Part shown: positions 1-9,111 of the stretch, one piece after another
How the letters are laid out: the number at the start of each line of letters is the position of its first letter
Numbering within the stretch: the first letter of the stretch is position 1
NCBI GenBank assembly: GCA_026414705.1
Contig: JAOAIM010000005.1
Location: 1-56,043, forward strand
DNA length: 56,043 bases
Reading direction: 5' to 3'
From: Verrucomicrobiia bacterium
Lineage (GTDB): Bacteria; Verrucomicrobiota; Verrucomicrobiia; Limisphaerales; JAOAIM01
Position numbers and translations under genes: made by a program
The notes under the pieces: model-generated
Told to the model about the DNA's origin: nothing
What the model saw: only the letters and a program-made list of their open reading frames with translations
The model's database searches: none

Positions 1-1965
1 ATCGCCCGGGGCGTGCCGCCGGAAAACATTCTGGCCGTGACCTTCACCAACAAGGCCGCGCGCGAGATGCGCGAACGGGTGAGGGCGCTGTTGCCGAAGT
101 TGGGCGGGCGCGCGTCGAGCGCAACCCGGGGCGCACGCGCCGGGTCGGTGGACGGCGCGGGTCAGCCGACGATTTGCACATTTCATTCGCTGTGCGTGCG
201 GATTTTGCGTCGGCACATTGCCCGGCTGGGTTACAAGCCGAATTTCGTCATTTACGACGAAAGCGATCAACTCGGCGTGGTACGGCGGATTTTGGCGGGG
301 ATTTCGAGTCGGGGCGAGAAGGCCGACCCTGCGGCGGTGCTGGCGATGCTGAGCCGGTTGCGCAACGGCGGGCAGGGCGCGGCCATGTTCGGCGACGCGC
401 ACACGCGCGCGCTGGCCGAGCACATCCTGGGGCGCTACCAGGCGGCGTTGCGCGCGTGCAACGCGGTGGATTTTGACGACCTGCTGTTGCTGACGTTGCG
501 ATTATTCGAAGCGCATCCCGACGTGCTGGAGGCCTGCCGGGCGCAGTATCGGCACGTGATGGTGGACGAGTATCAGGACACCAACGCGGCGCAGTTCCGG
601 TTGTTGCTGGCGCTGGCCCGGAAGCATCGCAACCTGTGCGTGGTGGGGGATGACGACCAGAGCATCTACGGCTGGCGCGGCGCCGAAATCGCCAACCTGC
701 TCGACCTGGAAAAACATTTTCCCGACGTGCGCGTGATCAAGCTGGAGCAAAATTATCGCTCGACGAACACGATTCTGGCGGCGGCGAACGCGTTGATTCA
801 GCACAACGCGCGGCGACGCGCCAAGCGGTTGTGGTCGCAGAAGGGCGAGGGCGCGAAAATTCGGTTGCAGTGCTGCGAGAACGAGGATGCGGAGGCGCGC
901 GCGGTGGTGGAACGGATGGAACTGGCGCGGATGGCCGAGCGGGTGCCGTGGTCGGCGCACGCGGTGCTGTTTCGCACCAATCAGCAGGCGCGTCCGTTGG
1001 AAACGGCGTTGCGGCGGGCGCGGATTCCGTATCGGGTGGTGGGGGGCTCGAGCTGGTTCGACCGGCGCGAGGTGCGCGACGTTCTGGCGTGGCTCAAGGT
1101 GTTGGTGAATCCCGATGACGAGGCGAGCCTGTTGCGGATCGCCAACGTGCCGGCGCGCGGCCTGAGCGAGGCGACGCTGGAACGGTTGCTGGCGTTGAGC
1201 CACGAGCGGGGCATGACCGTGTTTGCCGCGATGAAAATGCCCGCGGTGACGGCAAACTTTCCGGCGCGCACCGGCGAGTGCATCGGGGCGTTCGTGGCGC
1301 TGGTCGAACGGGCGCGGGCGGAGCTGGCGCGCGGCGGCCGGGGCGCGGTCGGCGCCGGCGCCATGCCATCGGCAAATTCGTTGTCCGCGTGGGTGGACGG
1401 TTTCCTGGAGCGAATCGGTTACTACGCCGATCTGCGGCGTTGGGAGAAGGACGCCGAAACGGCCGAAAACCGCGTGCGGAATCTGAAGGATTTGATCGCG
1501 GGAATGGAAACGGTGCGTCCGCCGGGCGCGTCATGGATCGAGGGCGTGCAGCAGTTTTTGGAGGAGGTGAGCCTGGAGACGGATCGTGAAGAGGAGGAGG
1601 AGCCGGGTCGGGACGCGGTGACGTTGATCACGATGCACAGTTGCAAGGGGCTGGAGTTTCGGCGGGTGCACATTGTGGGGATGGAGGAGGGGCTGTTGCC
1701 GCACGCGCGGGCGCGGGTCGAGGGCACGCTGGAGGAGGAGCGGCGGCTCTTTTACGTGGCGATCACGCGGGCGATGGAGTCGGTGTGCATCAGCCACTGC
1801 GCGGCGCGGCGCAAATTCGGCCAACTGACGCCGTGTCGGCCCTCGCCGTTTTTGAAAGAGTTGCCGCCGGAGCTGGTGGAGACGGGCGACGCGGCATCGA
1901 GCCGTCCGGTGACGGCGGAAGCGGGTCGGCGGTTGTTCGAGTCGCTGCGCGAGTCGGTGCGCTGA
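1..1965 (+). CDS. UvrD/PcrA/Rep-family ATP-dependent DNA helicase, 5' end outside window
   Basis: Superfamily 1A 3'-5' DNA helicase, cytoplasmic, expected to act in repair and replication restart. The frame is open from the first base, so the true start and the Walker A lysine loop lie upstream; roughly 50 residues are missing. Visible motifs, counted from the window edge: Ia VTFTNKAAREM (about 13-23), Walker B DEYQDTN (about 189-195), motif III VVGDDDQSIYGWRGA (about 214-228), motif IV QNYRST (about 250), motif V ITMHSCKGLEF (about 543-553), motif VI FYVAITRA (about 585-592). A Gly/Ala/Arg-rich insert follows motif Ia (about residues 37-55), a family-atypical stretch. PcrA, UvrD and Rep cannot be told apart from this sequence. 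Stop TGA at 1963-1965. Confidence 0.95.
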   Translation: MARGVPPENILAVTFTNKAAREMRERVRALLPKLGGRASSATRGARAGSVDGAGQPTICTFHSLCVRILRRHIARLGYKPNFVIYDESDQLGVVRRILAGISSRGEKADPAAVLAMLSRLRNGGQGAAMFGDAHTRALAEHILGRYQAALRACNAVDFDDLLLLTLRLFEAHPDVLEACRAQYRHVMVDEYQDTNAAQFRLLLALARKHRNLCVVGDDDQSIYGWRGAEIANLLDLEKHFPDVRVIKLEQNYRSTNTILAAANALIQHNARRRAKRLWSQKGEGAKIRLQCCENEDAEARAVVERMELARMAERVPWSAHAVLFRTNQQARPLETALRRARIPYRVVGGSSWFDRREVRDVLAWLKVLVNPDDEASLLRIANVPARGLSEATLERLLALSHERGMTVFAAMKMPAVTANFPARTGECIGAFVALVERARAELARGGRGAVGAGAMPSANSLSAWVDGFLERIGYYADLRRWEKDAETAENRVRNLKDLIAGMETVRPPGASWIEGVQQFLEEVSLETDREEEEEPGRDAVTLITMHSCKGLEFRRVHIVGMEEGLLPHARARVEGTLEEERRLFYVAITRAMESVCISHCAARRKFGQLTPCRPSPFLKELPPELVETGDAASSRPVTAEAGRRLFESLRESVR

Positions 1966-1994
1966 GGGGTCTCGGCCCGGTTGCAGGGCGGCGG

Positions 1995-3320
1995 TCAGGC
2001 GGCGTTCTTTTTGGGGGCGGATGCGCCGGTGTTTTTGCGCTGGTGCAGGGGCACGTAGTGTTGGAGGGTCGGGCCGATGTAAATCTGGCGGGGTCGGTAG
2101 ATGCGGCTCTTGGGGTCTTCGGCGATTTCCTTGTAGTTGGCGATCCAGCCGGGCATGCGCCCGATGGCGAAGATGACGGGGAACATTTCGATGGGGATGC
2201 CGATGGCGCGCATGATGATGCCGCTGTAAAAGTCCACGTTGGGATAGAGCTTGCGCTCGATGAAGTAGGGGTCTTTGAGGGCGGTTTCCTCCAGGTGTTT
2301 GGCGACGTCGAGCAACGGGTCGGAGATTTGGAGCACGTTGAGGAGGTTGTCGCAGGCCTGTTTGATGATTTTGGCGCGGGGGTCGTAGTTTTTGTAAACG
2401 CGGTGGCCGAAGCCCATGAGCCGTTTGCCGGAGGACTTGTCCTTGACGGCGGTGATGAACCTGGAGCCGTCGTCGCCGGAGCGGTGGATTTCCTCGAGCA
2501 TTTCGACGACGGCCTGGTTGGCGCCGCCGTGGAGCGGTCCCCAGAGGGCGCAGACGCCCGCGGCGGCAGAGGCGAAGAGGTTGGCCTGGCTGGAAGCGAC
2601 CATGCGCACGGTGGCGGTGGAGCAGTTTTGCTCGTGGTCGGCATGGAGCAGGAAAATCAGGTCCAGCGCGCGCACGACCTCGGGTTTGATCTCGTAGTCC
2701 TCGTAGGGCATCGAGAACATCATGTGCAGGAAGTTGGCGGTGTATTTGTAGGCGCTCTTGGGATAGATGATCGGCAGGCCGCGGGATTTGCGGTAGGAGA
2801 AGGCGGCGATGGTGCGCACCTGGGAGATGAGTCGCGCGGCGTGGAGGTCAAAGCGCCCGTTGTCGAAGCGCTGCATGAGGGTGGGATCAAAGCAACTGGC
2901 GGCGTTGATCATCGCCGAGAGGATCGCCATCGGATGCGCATGCGGCGGGAAACCCTCGAAGTGGTATTTGAGGTCCTCGTGGAGGATCGCGTTTTCGGTG
3001 AGCAAATCGGAGAAGCGTTTCAACTCGGCGCGGGTGGGCAGGTGGCCGTAGATGATGAGAAAGGCCGTTTCGATGAAGGTGGATTTTTCGGCGAGCTCCT
3101 CGATGGGGATGCCGCGATAGCGCAGGATGCCGCGCTCGCCGTCAATGAAGGTGATGGCACTTTTGCAGGAGCCGGTGTTGGCGTAGCCGTCGTCGAGCGT
3201 GATGTAACCGGTGAGATTGCGCAGGTTGGAGATGTCAATGGCCTTCTCGTGTTCGCTGCCCTCCACCGTCGGCAGGGAATAGACCTTGCCGTCCAGTTCC
3301 AGTTTGGCCTCGGTGCTCAT
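1995..3320 (-). CDS. gltA: Citrate synthase (type II, hexameric-type)
   Basis: Condenses oxaloacetate and acetyl-CoA to citrate, the entry step of the TCA cycle, in the cytoplasm. With the ATG at 3320 the protein is 441 residues, and the catalytic residues fall almost on E. coli numbering: His264 in GPLHGGAN, His306 in [13 protein letters not shown], Asp363 in NVDFYSG. The N-terminal beta domain ([15 protein letters not shown]) is typical of type II enzymes. The open frame continues upstream to 3485, but that extension is basic and low in similarity and runs into the upstream gene, so the start in MSTEAKLEL is preferred; GAAGGG lies about 8 nt before it. It follows the M29 aminopeptidase gene on the same strand after 115 bp. 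Confidence 0.96.
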   Translation of the reverse strand: MSTEAKLELDGKVYSLPTVEGSEHEKAIDISNLRNLTGYITLDDGYANTGSCKSAITFIDGERGILRYRGIPIEELAEKSTFIETAFLIIYGHLPTRAELKRFSDLLTENAILHEDLKYHFEGFPPHAHPMAILSAMINAASCFDPTLMQRFDNGRFDLHAARLISQVRTIAAFSYRKSRGLPIIYPKSAYKYTANFLHMMFSMPYEDYEIKPEVVRALDLIFLLHADHEQNCSTATVRMVASSQANLFASAAAGVCALWGPLHGGANQAVVEMLEEIHRSGDDGSRFITAVKDKSSGKRLMGFGHRVYKNYDPRAKIIKQACDNLLNVLQISDPLLDVAKHLEETALKDPYFIERKLYPNVDFYSGIIMRAIGIPIEMFPVIFAIGRMPGWIANYKEIAEDPKSRIYRPRQIYIGPTLQHYVPLHQRKNTGASAPKKNAA

Positions 3321-3435
3321 GTGCAGACCCTTCAAACGTTTCAGCAGTTTGGGCGAGCGGCGACAACGCGCAAGGGCAAACCGGCGACAAAGCGCGGGTT
3401 TTGCGCGCGAGCAACGGGCGCGAGACGCGCCTTGC

Positions 3436-4548
3436 TCACCGCTTGAGGTTCTCGGGATTGAGCGGTCGCAGATCGCGGGGCACAAACAACCCGTCCTTGC
3501 GAATCAGTTCGCCGTCGAACCAGATTTCGCCGCCGCCCCAGTCCTTGCGCTGGATGAGCACCATGTCCCAGTGCACGGCGCTGCGGTTGCCGTTGTCGCA
3601 CTCGGCGTAGGCCTGGCCGGGCGTCAGGTGCAGCGAGCCGGCGATTTTTTCATCAAAGAGAATGTCGCACATCGGCTGGAGGATGTAGGGGTTGAAGCCC
3701 AGGGAGAACTCGCCCGTGTAGCGCGCGCCCGGGTCGGTGTCGAGAATCTCGTTGAGCTTGCGCGTGTGGTTGCTGGTGGCCTCGACGATTTTGCCGTCCT
3801 TGAACACCAGCCGCACGTTTTCAAAGCGCGTGCCGGAGTAGATCGTTGGCGCGTTGAATTGAATGACGCCGTTGACGGAGTTTTTGACCGGGCAGGAAAA
3901 GACCTCGCCGTCGGGGATGTTGAGTTTGCCGTCGCACATTTTGGCGCCGATGCCCTTGATGCTGAAGGTCAGGTCGGTGCCCGGGCCTTTGATGTGGACG
4001 CGGTCGGCGCGTTTCATGCGCTTCCAGAGCGGAATCATGGCGCGGGCCATCCGGCGGTAATCCATCGTGCAGACGTCGAAGTAGAGGTTCTCGAAGGCCT
4101 CGGTGCTCATGCCCGCGCTCTGGGCCAGGCCGGGCGTGGGCCAGCGCAACACGCACCAGCGGGTTTTGTTCACGCGCCAGTCGAGCACCGGGCGGGTGAC
4201 GCGCGAGAACAGGGCCATGCGCTCGGACGGCACGTCGGAATTTTCGTTCATGTTGGCCGAACCGCGCACGGCGATGTAGGCCTGCATTTTCTTCATGCGG
4301 AACAGTTCCACGTCGCGCACCAGCGTGGCGTGTTTGGGATCGGTCTGGCGCAACAGTTCGCGGCTGACGCGGGTGTGGCGCACCTCGACCAGCGGCGTGC
4401 CGCCGGCGGCGCGCACCGCCCGGATCAACTCCACCGTGAACTCGTCGGGCACTTCAATCATGTCCAGCAACACGCGGTCGCCCCGGCGGATGCGGGTGGA
4501 GTAATTGACGAGGAGTCTGGCGAGTTTGGTGTAACGCGGATCGTTCAT
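3436..4548 (-). CDS. M29-family metallo-aminopeptidase (AmpS/PepS type)
   Basis: Cytoplasmic dinuclear-metal exopeptidase that removes N-terminal residues from peptides. The 370-residue length fits the family (about 370-415). All expected metal ligands and active-site residues are visible: Glu215 (DGEVFSCP), Glu280 ([10 protein letters not shown]), His307 and Tyr314 ([11 protein letters not shown]), His326 and Asp328 (SAVHWDMV). The spacing agrees with characterised M29 enzymes. The ATG at 4548 starts [17 protein letters not shown], the usual M29 N-terminus. Lies upstream of the citrate synthase gene on the same strand; the functional link is probably only positional. Confidence 0.93.
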   Translation of the reverse strand: MNDPRYTKLARLLVNYSTRIRRGDRVLLDMIEVPDEFTVELIRAVRAAGGTPLVEVRHTRVSRELLRQTDPKHATLVRDVELFRMKKMQAYIAVRGSANMNENSDVPSERMALFSRVTRPVLDWRVNKTRWCVLRWPTPGLAQSAGMSTEAFENLYFDVCTMDYRRMARAMIPLWKRMKRADRVHIKGPGTDLTFSIKGIGAKMCDGKLNIPDGEVFSCPVKNSVNGVIQFNAPTIYSGTRFENVRLVFKDGKIVEATSNHTRKLNEILDTDPGARYTGEFSLGFNPYILQPMCDILFDEKIAGSLHLTPGQAYAECDNGNRSAVHWDMVLIQRKDWGGGEIWFDGELIRKDGLFVPRDLRPLNPENLKR

Positions 4549-4789
4549 GGCGCGGCGAGCCTAGCAGACGCGTCCGATTTGCAAATCTCCGAATCGCGCC
4601 GGGCCGCGCGCCGTGAAGCCGGGGCGCGCTCGGGTCGGAGACGCCTGGATGCGTCGGTTTGGCGGCGTGGCACGGCGGCGCCGTTGGGGTGGAAAAGAGG
4701 CTTGAACGGGTCTGGCGGCTTGACTAGGTGAATTTGCGCCGGGCCGTCGCGACGTCGTTTGGACGGGCGGCGTTCCCGGGTCGTTGCGC

Positions 4790-5587
4790 ATGGCGACCGA
4801 ACCGGAAGGATTGACCGCGCCACCGCGCGCCAATGTGCTGGGCGTGGGGGTGAGCGCCATCAACATGGACATGGCGCTGCGCCGCATTGCCCACGCTCTG
4901 GAGACGCGCACCAAGGGTTACATCTGCGTCACCGGCGTCCACGGCGTGAGCGAGGCGCAGCGCGACCGGACGTTTCGCACCATTCTTAATCGCGCATTTC
5001 TCAACACGCCCGACGGGATGCCGATGGTCTGGGTGGGCCGGTTGCAGGGCCATCGCCAGATGGCGCGCGTTTATGGGCCGGACCTGATGCTGGCGGTGTG
5101 CGAATACACGGCGGCGCGCGGTCACACGCATTTCCTCTACGGCGGGGCGGAGGGCGTGGCGCCCGAGCTGCGGCGGCGATTGGAGGAGCGGTTTCCCGGT
5201 CTCAAAATCGTGGGCACCTACACGCCGCCGTTCCGTCCGCTCAGCGCAGCGGAAGCCGAGGACCTGGTGCGGCGCGTGGCACGGGTCAAACCGGACATTG
5301 TCTGGGTGGGCCTGAGCACGCCCAAACAGGAACGGTTCATGGCGGAGTTCTGGCGACGGCTGGACGCGACGCTGCTCATTGGCGTGGGCGCGGCGTTTGA
5401 TTTCCACGCCGGTCGCGTGCGGCAGGCGCCGCGCTGGATGCAGCAGAGCGGGCTGGAGTGGTTTTTCCGGCTCTGCTGCGAGCCGCGTCGGCTCTGGCGG
5501 CGCTATCTCAAGAACAATCCGCTCTTCATCGCGCGGATCGTCGGCCAGTTCACCGGTCTGCGGCGTTATTCGCTCGACGAGGTTTAA
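4790..5587 (+). CDS. WecG/TagA/CpsF-family (GT26) glycosyltransferase
   Basis: Transfers a sugar (ManNAc or ManNAcA in characterised members) from a UDP donor onto an undecaprenyl-linked acceptor at the inner face of the cytoplasmic membrane, in surface-polysaccharide synthesis. Family marks: VLGVGVSAINMDMAL near the N-terminus, NTPDGMPMVW (about 72-81), VGLSTPKQERFM (about 170-180), and GVGAAFDFHAG with WMQQSGLEWFFRL near the C-terminus. ATG 4790 is chosen over an in-frame TTG two codons upstream. Length 265 residues, slightly above TagA. No other polysaccharide genes adjoin it, so the acceptor is unknown. It diverges from the M29 gene across about 240 bp in which I see no feature. Confidence 0.93.
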   Translation: MATEPEGLTAPPRANVLGVGVSAINMDMALRRIAHALETRTKGYICVTGVHGVSEAQRDRTFRTILNRAFLNTPDGMPMVWVGRLQGHRQMARVYGPDLMLAVCEYTAARGHTHFLYGGAEGVAPELRRRLEERFPGLKIVGTYTPPFRPLSAAEAEDLVRRVARVKPDIVWVGLSTPKQERFMAEFWRRLDATLLIGVGAAFDFHAGRVRQAPRWMQQSGLEWFFRLCCEPRRLWRRYLKNNPLFIARIVGQFTGLRRYSLDEV

Positions 5588-5723
5588 GAGCGCCATCCGC
5601 TCGCCCACCTTGCGGCCAGCCGACCGGAGGAGTGCAAGCCAGCCGGTTGGAAACCGTGGCTTCGAGCCGGGCGCGCGCAGACCCACGCTTTGCTGTGCGA
5701 AAGGTTCAGGTTAGGGTTGGCGC

Positions 5724-6194
5724 ATGGCGCTGGTGCGCATTTTGGTGGACGGCTACAGCCTGTTGCACGCCTGGCCGCAACTGGCGCGCGGTCAGCCCCG
5801 TCACACCGCGGCCGCGCGTGAGGAACTCATCCGCGTGCTGGCGCGGTATCAGGACGCCGCCGGCACGCCGGTCACGGTGGTGTTCGACGGGCCGCGCAGC
5901 GCGCGCCGCCTTTCCATGCCGGAGGACGTTCAACCAATCGAAGTGCTCTTCTCCGGGGCTGGCCGCACTGCTGACGATCTGATTGAACGGGCTGTGCACC
6001 GGTTTCAGCCCTTTGGCGAAGTGCTGGTGGTGACCGACGACATCGCCGAACGCGACCTGGTCATCGGCATGGGCGGATCGGCCTGGCCGTGCGCCACGTT
6101 CATCGCCGAGATCGAAAACGCCTTCCGGCAACTCGACCAGACCCTGCAGCGGCACAACCGCCGTGAACAGGCGCGCTTCCGACACGGCAAATGA
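5724..6194 (+). CDS. NYN-domain (YacP-like) PIN-type ribonuclease
   Basis: Single-domain NYN protein of 156 residues, similar in size and motif order to YacP/Rae1, a ribosome-associated mRNA endonuclease in Bacillus. Visible acidic positions: Asp9 in ILVDGYSLL, Asp55 in VVFDGP, Asp84/Asp85 in TADDLIERA, and Asp105/Asp106 in VVTDDIAERD, the PIN-fold metal cluster. No membrane segment or signal peptide. The stop overlaps the start of the next gene by 4 nt (ATGA at 6191-6194), indicating translational coupling. Target RNA is unknown; Rae1-like activity is inference from the family. Confidence 0.88.
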   Translation: MALVRILVDGYSLLHAWPQLARGQPRHTAAAREELIRVLARYQDAAGTPVTVVFDGPRSARRLSMPEDVQPIEVLFSGAGRTADDLIERAVHRFQPFGEVLVVTDDIAERDLVIGMGGSAWPCATFIAEIENAFRQLDQTLQRHNRREQARFRHGK

Positions 6195-7654
6195 ATCCCG
6201 CTTGCGCTTTCATCGGGTTGCGTCAACTACGCGGTCGGGCCGCGTGGCCGGCGGAATTTGGCGGCCGGGCATGGATTGGCCTGCTGGCAGCGTGGGGCTT
6301 GGGCGCGGTGTCCGTGTGGCTGCCGGCGCAGTCGTTGCCGCCGGGCCCGCCGGGACGATACCTGTTGGTGGTGGAAACGTCGGAGGCGATGCGCCCGCGG
6401 GCAGCGGCGGCGTTGCGAGTGATGGAAACGCTGCTGGTCTCCGGGATGCATGGCCAGTTTCGCGCCGGCGACACGCTCGGCGTTTGGACCTACAACGACG
6501 ACCTGCACGCGGGCGAGTTGCCGCTGCAAGTGTGGACGCCGCAAACCGAGCGACTCGTGGCCAGCAACGTGGTGGCGTTTCTCAGGGAGCGACCGTTTGA
6601 AAAAGCCGCGCGTCTGGCCGTGGTCTGGCCTGACGTGGAGGAGCTGGTGCGGGAGTCCCCGAGGCTGACCGTCGTTTGGGTGACCAGCGGCAGCGAGCCG
6701 TGCAGCGGCACGCCCTACGACGCGCAGATCAACGAGTTTTTCAACCGGAACGGGCGCGGTCAGAGCGCCAGTCGCATGCCGTTTGTCATCGTGCTGCGCG
6801 CGCAACAGGGTGCGTTCTGCGGGGTCACGCTCAACCTCGCGCCGTGGCCGGTGTTGTTGCCGTCGTTCCCGCCCTGGGTCGCCCGCGCCAAACCGGCCGA
6901 ACCGCCTCCGGCACCCAAACCGCTTGAAACCAGGTCCGCCGAAGCCCGGCCCGTCGAAAAACCGCACTTGCCGTCTGCTCCGGCCGGTCGCACCGAGCCG
7001 ATCGTGCGCCCGCCGCTGATCATCGTGGGCAAAAAGGACGAACCGTCGCCGCCGGCACCGCCCGCCGGCACAACGTCGGCCACGGCTGCGGGCCCGGCAC
7101 CAACCGCCGAAACAAAATCCGCAGGGTCAACGGCGACGCCCGAAGTTGAACACGTCCTGGCCGCTGCGCCCGTCGAACCCGTACCCAAACCAGAGGCGGC
7201 AGTGCCGCCCCCACTTGCAGCGGCGCCGACCGTCCCGGCCCCGGCGCAGGTCTCGGCGCCGGCGACACCCGAACAAAAACCTCCCGACGCGGGCGCGGCT
7301 TCCGGGTCAACCGCCGTGGCTTCGAAGAACGTTGCAGCCGTCGAAACGCCCGTGCGCCCTGTAACCGTTCCGCCGCCGGAGGAAACGCCGGGGGCCAAGC
7401 TGATGCCGGTTGAGCCGCCGCCGACCTCGCAACCGGCTACTCCGATGCCGGCGCCGACACCGGGCGCGCCAGCGATGGCGACCGCGACCCCGGCAGGAGC
7501 GCCGCGCAGCATGTGGTGGGTTTGGGCTGCGGGCGGGGTTTGCGTGGCGGGCGCGCTGGCGCTGTGGGTGTGGATTCGCCCTTCACGCGCGTCGCCCCGC
7601 GCCAGTCTCATCACCCGCTCGCTTGAAGCGCATCGCCGTCCACCGCGCGAGTGA
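6191..7654 (+). CDS. VWA-like domain protein with long Pro/Ala-rich linker and C-terminal membrane anchor
   Basis: 487 residues. A hydrophobic N-terminal segment (about 28-48) precedes a VWA-like core: RYLLVVETSEAM (about 56-67) sits where a VWA MIDAS motif DxSxS would be, but has Glu-Thr-Ser-Glu-Ala, so metal binding may be altered. It is followed by GDTLGVWTYND and a strand-rich segment to about residue 220. Residues about 235-435 are a low-complexity Pro/Ala/Glu linker. A single hydrophobic helix (about 440-462, WVWAAGGVCVAGALALWVW) and a basic tail follow. Likely envelope-anchored. Overlaps the NYN gene by 4 nt. Function unknown; the VWA assignment is based on motif pattern only. Confidence 0.7.
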   Translation: MNPACAFIGLRQLRGRAAWPAEFGGRAWIGLLAAWGLGAVSVWLPAQSLPPGPPGRYLLVVETSEAMRPRAAAALRVMETLLVSGMHGQFRAGDTLGVWTYNDDLHAGELPLQVWTPQTERLVASNVVAFLRERPFEKAARLAVVWPDVEELVRESPRLTVVWVTSGSEPCSGTPYDAQINEFFNRNGRGQSASRMPFVIVLRAQQGAFCGVTLNLAPWPVLLPSFPPWVARAKPAEPPPAPKPLETRSAEARPVEKPHLPSAPAGRTEPIVRPPLIIVGKKDEPSPPAPPAGTTSATAAGPAPTAETKSAGSTATPEVEHVLAAAPVEPVPKPEAAVPPPLAAAPTVPAPAQVSAPATPEQKPPDAGAASGSTAVASKNVAAVETPVRPVTVPPPEETPGAKLMPVEPPPTSQPATPMPAPTPGAPAMATATPAGAPRSMWWVWAAGGVCVAGALALWVWIRPSRASPRASLITRSLEAHRRPPRE

Positions 7655-7775
7655 TGCGGCTGGGGCCGGGCTCGGGCGCACGGATGGGCTTGCGTGGCGC
7701 TGGTTCGGGTGATTTTTCCCGGCAGAATCGCAAACCGCCTTGACGCCACGGGCGCGTTGTTTCAATTAGCACGCG

Positions 7776-9089
7776 ATGAAGATTCGCGGGCTATCGCGTC
7801 GCCAGTTTCTGCGTCGCGCCGGACAGGCGACTTCGGGGATTGCGGTTGGGCTGGCGCTGCCCAATGTGTTTTTGAACCGGACGCGCGCGGCCACGGGGGA
7901 GAATCCTTCCGAATGGGTGCGGGTGGGGTTCATCGGTGTGGGCGCGCAGGGATTGAGCAATCTCAACGCGCTGATGAAACACGCCGTGGCGGTGTGCGAC
8001 GTGGATCGCAACCGGCTGGCGGCGGCGGCCGAGCGGGTTCAAAAGGCTCGCGGCGGCGAATGCAAAACCTTCACCGATTACCGGAAGCTGCTGGAGGACC
8101 CGTCCATTGACGCGGTGTGCATCAGCACGCCGGATCACTGGCACGCGCTGCAAACCATTCACGCCTGCCAGGCGGGCAAGGACGTGTATTGCGAGAAGCC
8201 GCTGACGCTGACGATTCGCGAGGGGCAGGTGGTAGTGGCGATTGCGCAACGCACGGGTCGCATCGTTCAAACCGGCAGTCAGCAACGCTCCGACGCGCGA
8301 TTTCGGCGCGCGTGCGAACTGCTGCGGTCCGGTTACCTGGGCCGGATCGGCAGCGTCGAGGTCGGCCTGCCCGGGCCGAATTACGCCGAACGCGCCCGCC
8401 CGTTGCGGGTGCCGGACAGCGCGCCGCCGCCCGAGCTGGACTACGACATGTGGCTCGGCCCCGCGCCGTGGCGGCCCTACAACGCAAACCGCGTTCACTA
8501 CCTGTTCCGTTTCTTCTGGGACTATTCCGGCGGTCAAATGACCAACTGGGGCGCGCACCATTTGGACATCGTTCAATGGGCGCTCGACATGGACGCCGGC
8601 GGGCCCTGCCGCGCCGAGGGCTACGCGACGTATCATCCCGACGGCCTCTTCGAAACACCGCTGACGTTCGAGGCCAGTTACGAATATCCCGGTGGAGTGC
8701 GGGTGACGGTTCACAGTCCGCATCCGGGCGGACTTTCGGGTTGCCGGTTTGTTTGTGAAAAGGGCGTGCTGCGGGTAGGTCGGGGTGTGCTGGAAACCGA
8801 GCCGGAAGAGTTGCTGGCCAATGCGCCGGCCGAACTTCCCGTGCGCCTTTACGAGAGCAAACAACACCATCAGAACTGGATCGAGTGCATCAAAACGCGC
8901 CGGGCGCCGATTTGCGATGCGCATGTCGGGCATCGCTCCGTGACGGTGTGTCACCTGGGCAACATTGCCGTCCGCAGCGGTCGGGTGGTGCGTTGGGATG
9001 CACGAGCCGAGCGGATCGTCGGTGACGCGAAACTGGCGGCGTGGCTCGACAAACCCTATCGCCCGCCGTGGAAGCTGCCGGAGGTTTGA
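7776..9089 (+). CDS. Tat-exported Gfo/Idh/MocA-family NAD(P)-dependent oxidoreductase
   Basis: 437 residues. Twin-arginine signal SRRQFLRRAG at residues 7-16 followed by a hydrophobic stretch to about 35; export folded with bound cofactor is expected. Rossmann nucleotide motif GFIGVGAQG at 51-59 and the catalytic/cofactor EKP motif at 140-142 (VYCEKPLTLT). The C-terminal alpha/beta domain contains WGAHHLDIVQWAL, with the His expected near the substrate. Members oxidise or epimerise sugars, inositols and related compounds; the substrate here cannot be read from sequence. Closest local relative is the second exported oxidoreductase at 25472-26851. Ends 22 bp before the convergent hydrolase gene. 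Confidence 0.93.
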   Translation: MKIRGLSRRQFLRRAGQATSGIAVGLALPNVFLNRTRAATGENPSEWVRVGFIGVGAQGLSNLNALMKHAVAVCDVDRNRLAAAAERVQKARGGECKTFTDYRKLLEDPSIDAVCISTPDHWHALQTIHACQAGKDVYCEKPLTLTIREGQVVVAIAQRTGRIVQTGSQQRSDARFRRACELLRSGYLGRIGSVEVGLPGPNYAERARPLRVPDSAPPPELDYDMWLGPAPWRPYNANRVHYLFRFFWDYSGGQMTNWGAHHLDIVQWALDMDAGGPCRAEGYATYHPDGLFETPLTFEASYEYPGGVRVTVHSPHPGGLSGCRFVCEKGVLRVGRGVLETEPEELLANAPAELPVRLYESKQHHQNWIECIKTRRAPICDAHVGHRSVTVCHLGNIAVRSGRVVRWDARAERIVGDAKLAAWLDKPYRPPWKLPEV

Positions 9090-9111
9090 CGCGCGGCGTG
9101 GGGCGGCGGCT

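Noticed and set aside
1641-3446. 601-residue plus-strand frame over citrate synthase
   Set aside because: Overlaps the UvrD 3' end and runs antisense to citrate synthase; composition is that of a shadow frame.
3321-3485. N-terminal extension of citrate synthase
   Set aside because: The extension is basic, lacks conservation, and overlaps the upstream gene; catalytic residues align with E. coli numbering only from ATG 3320.
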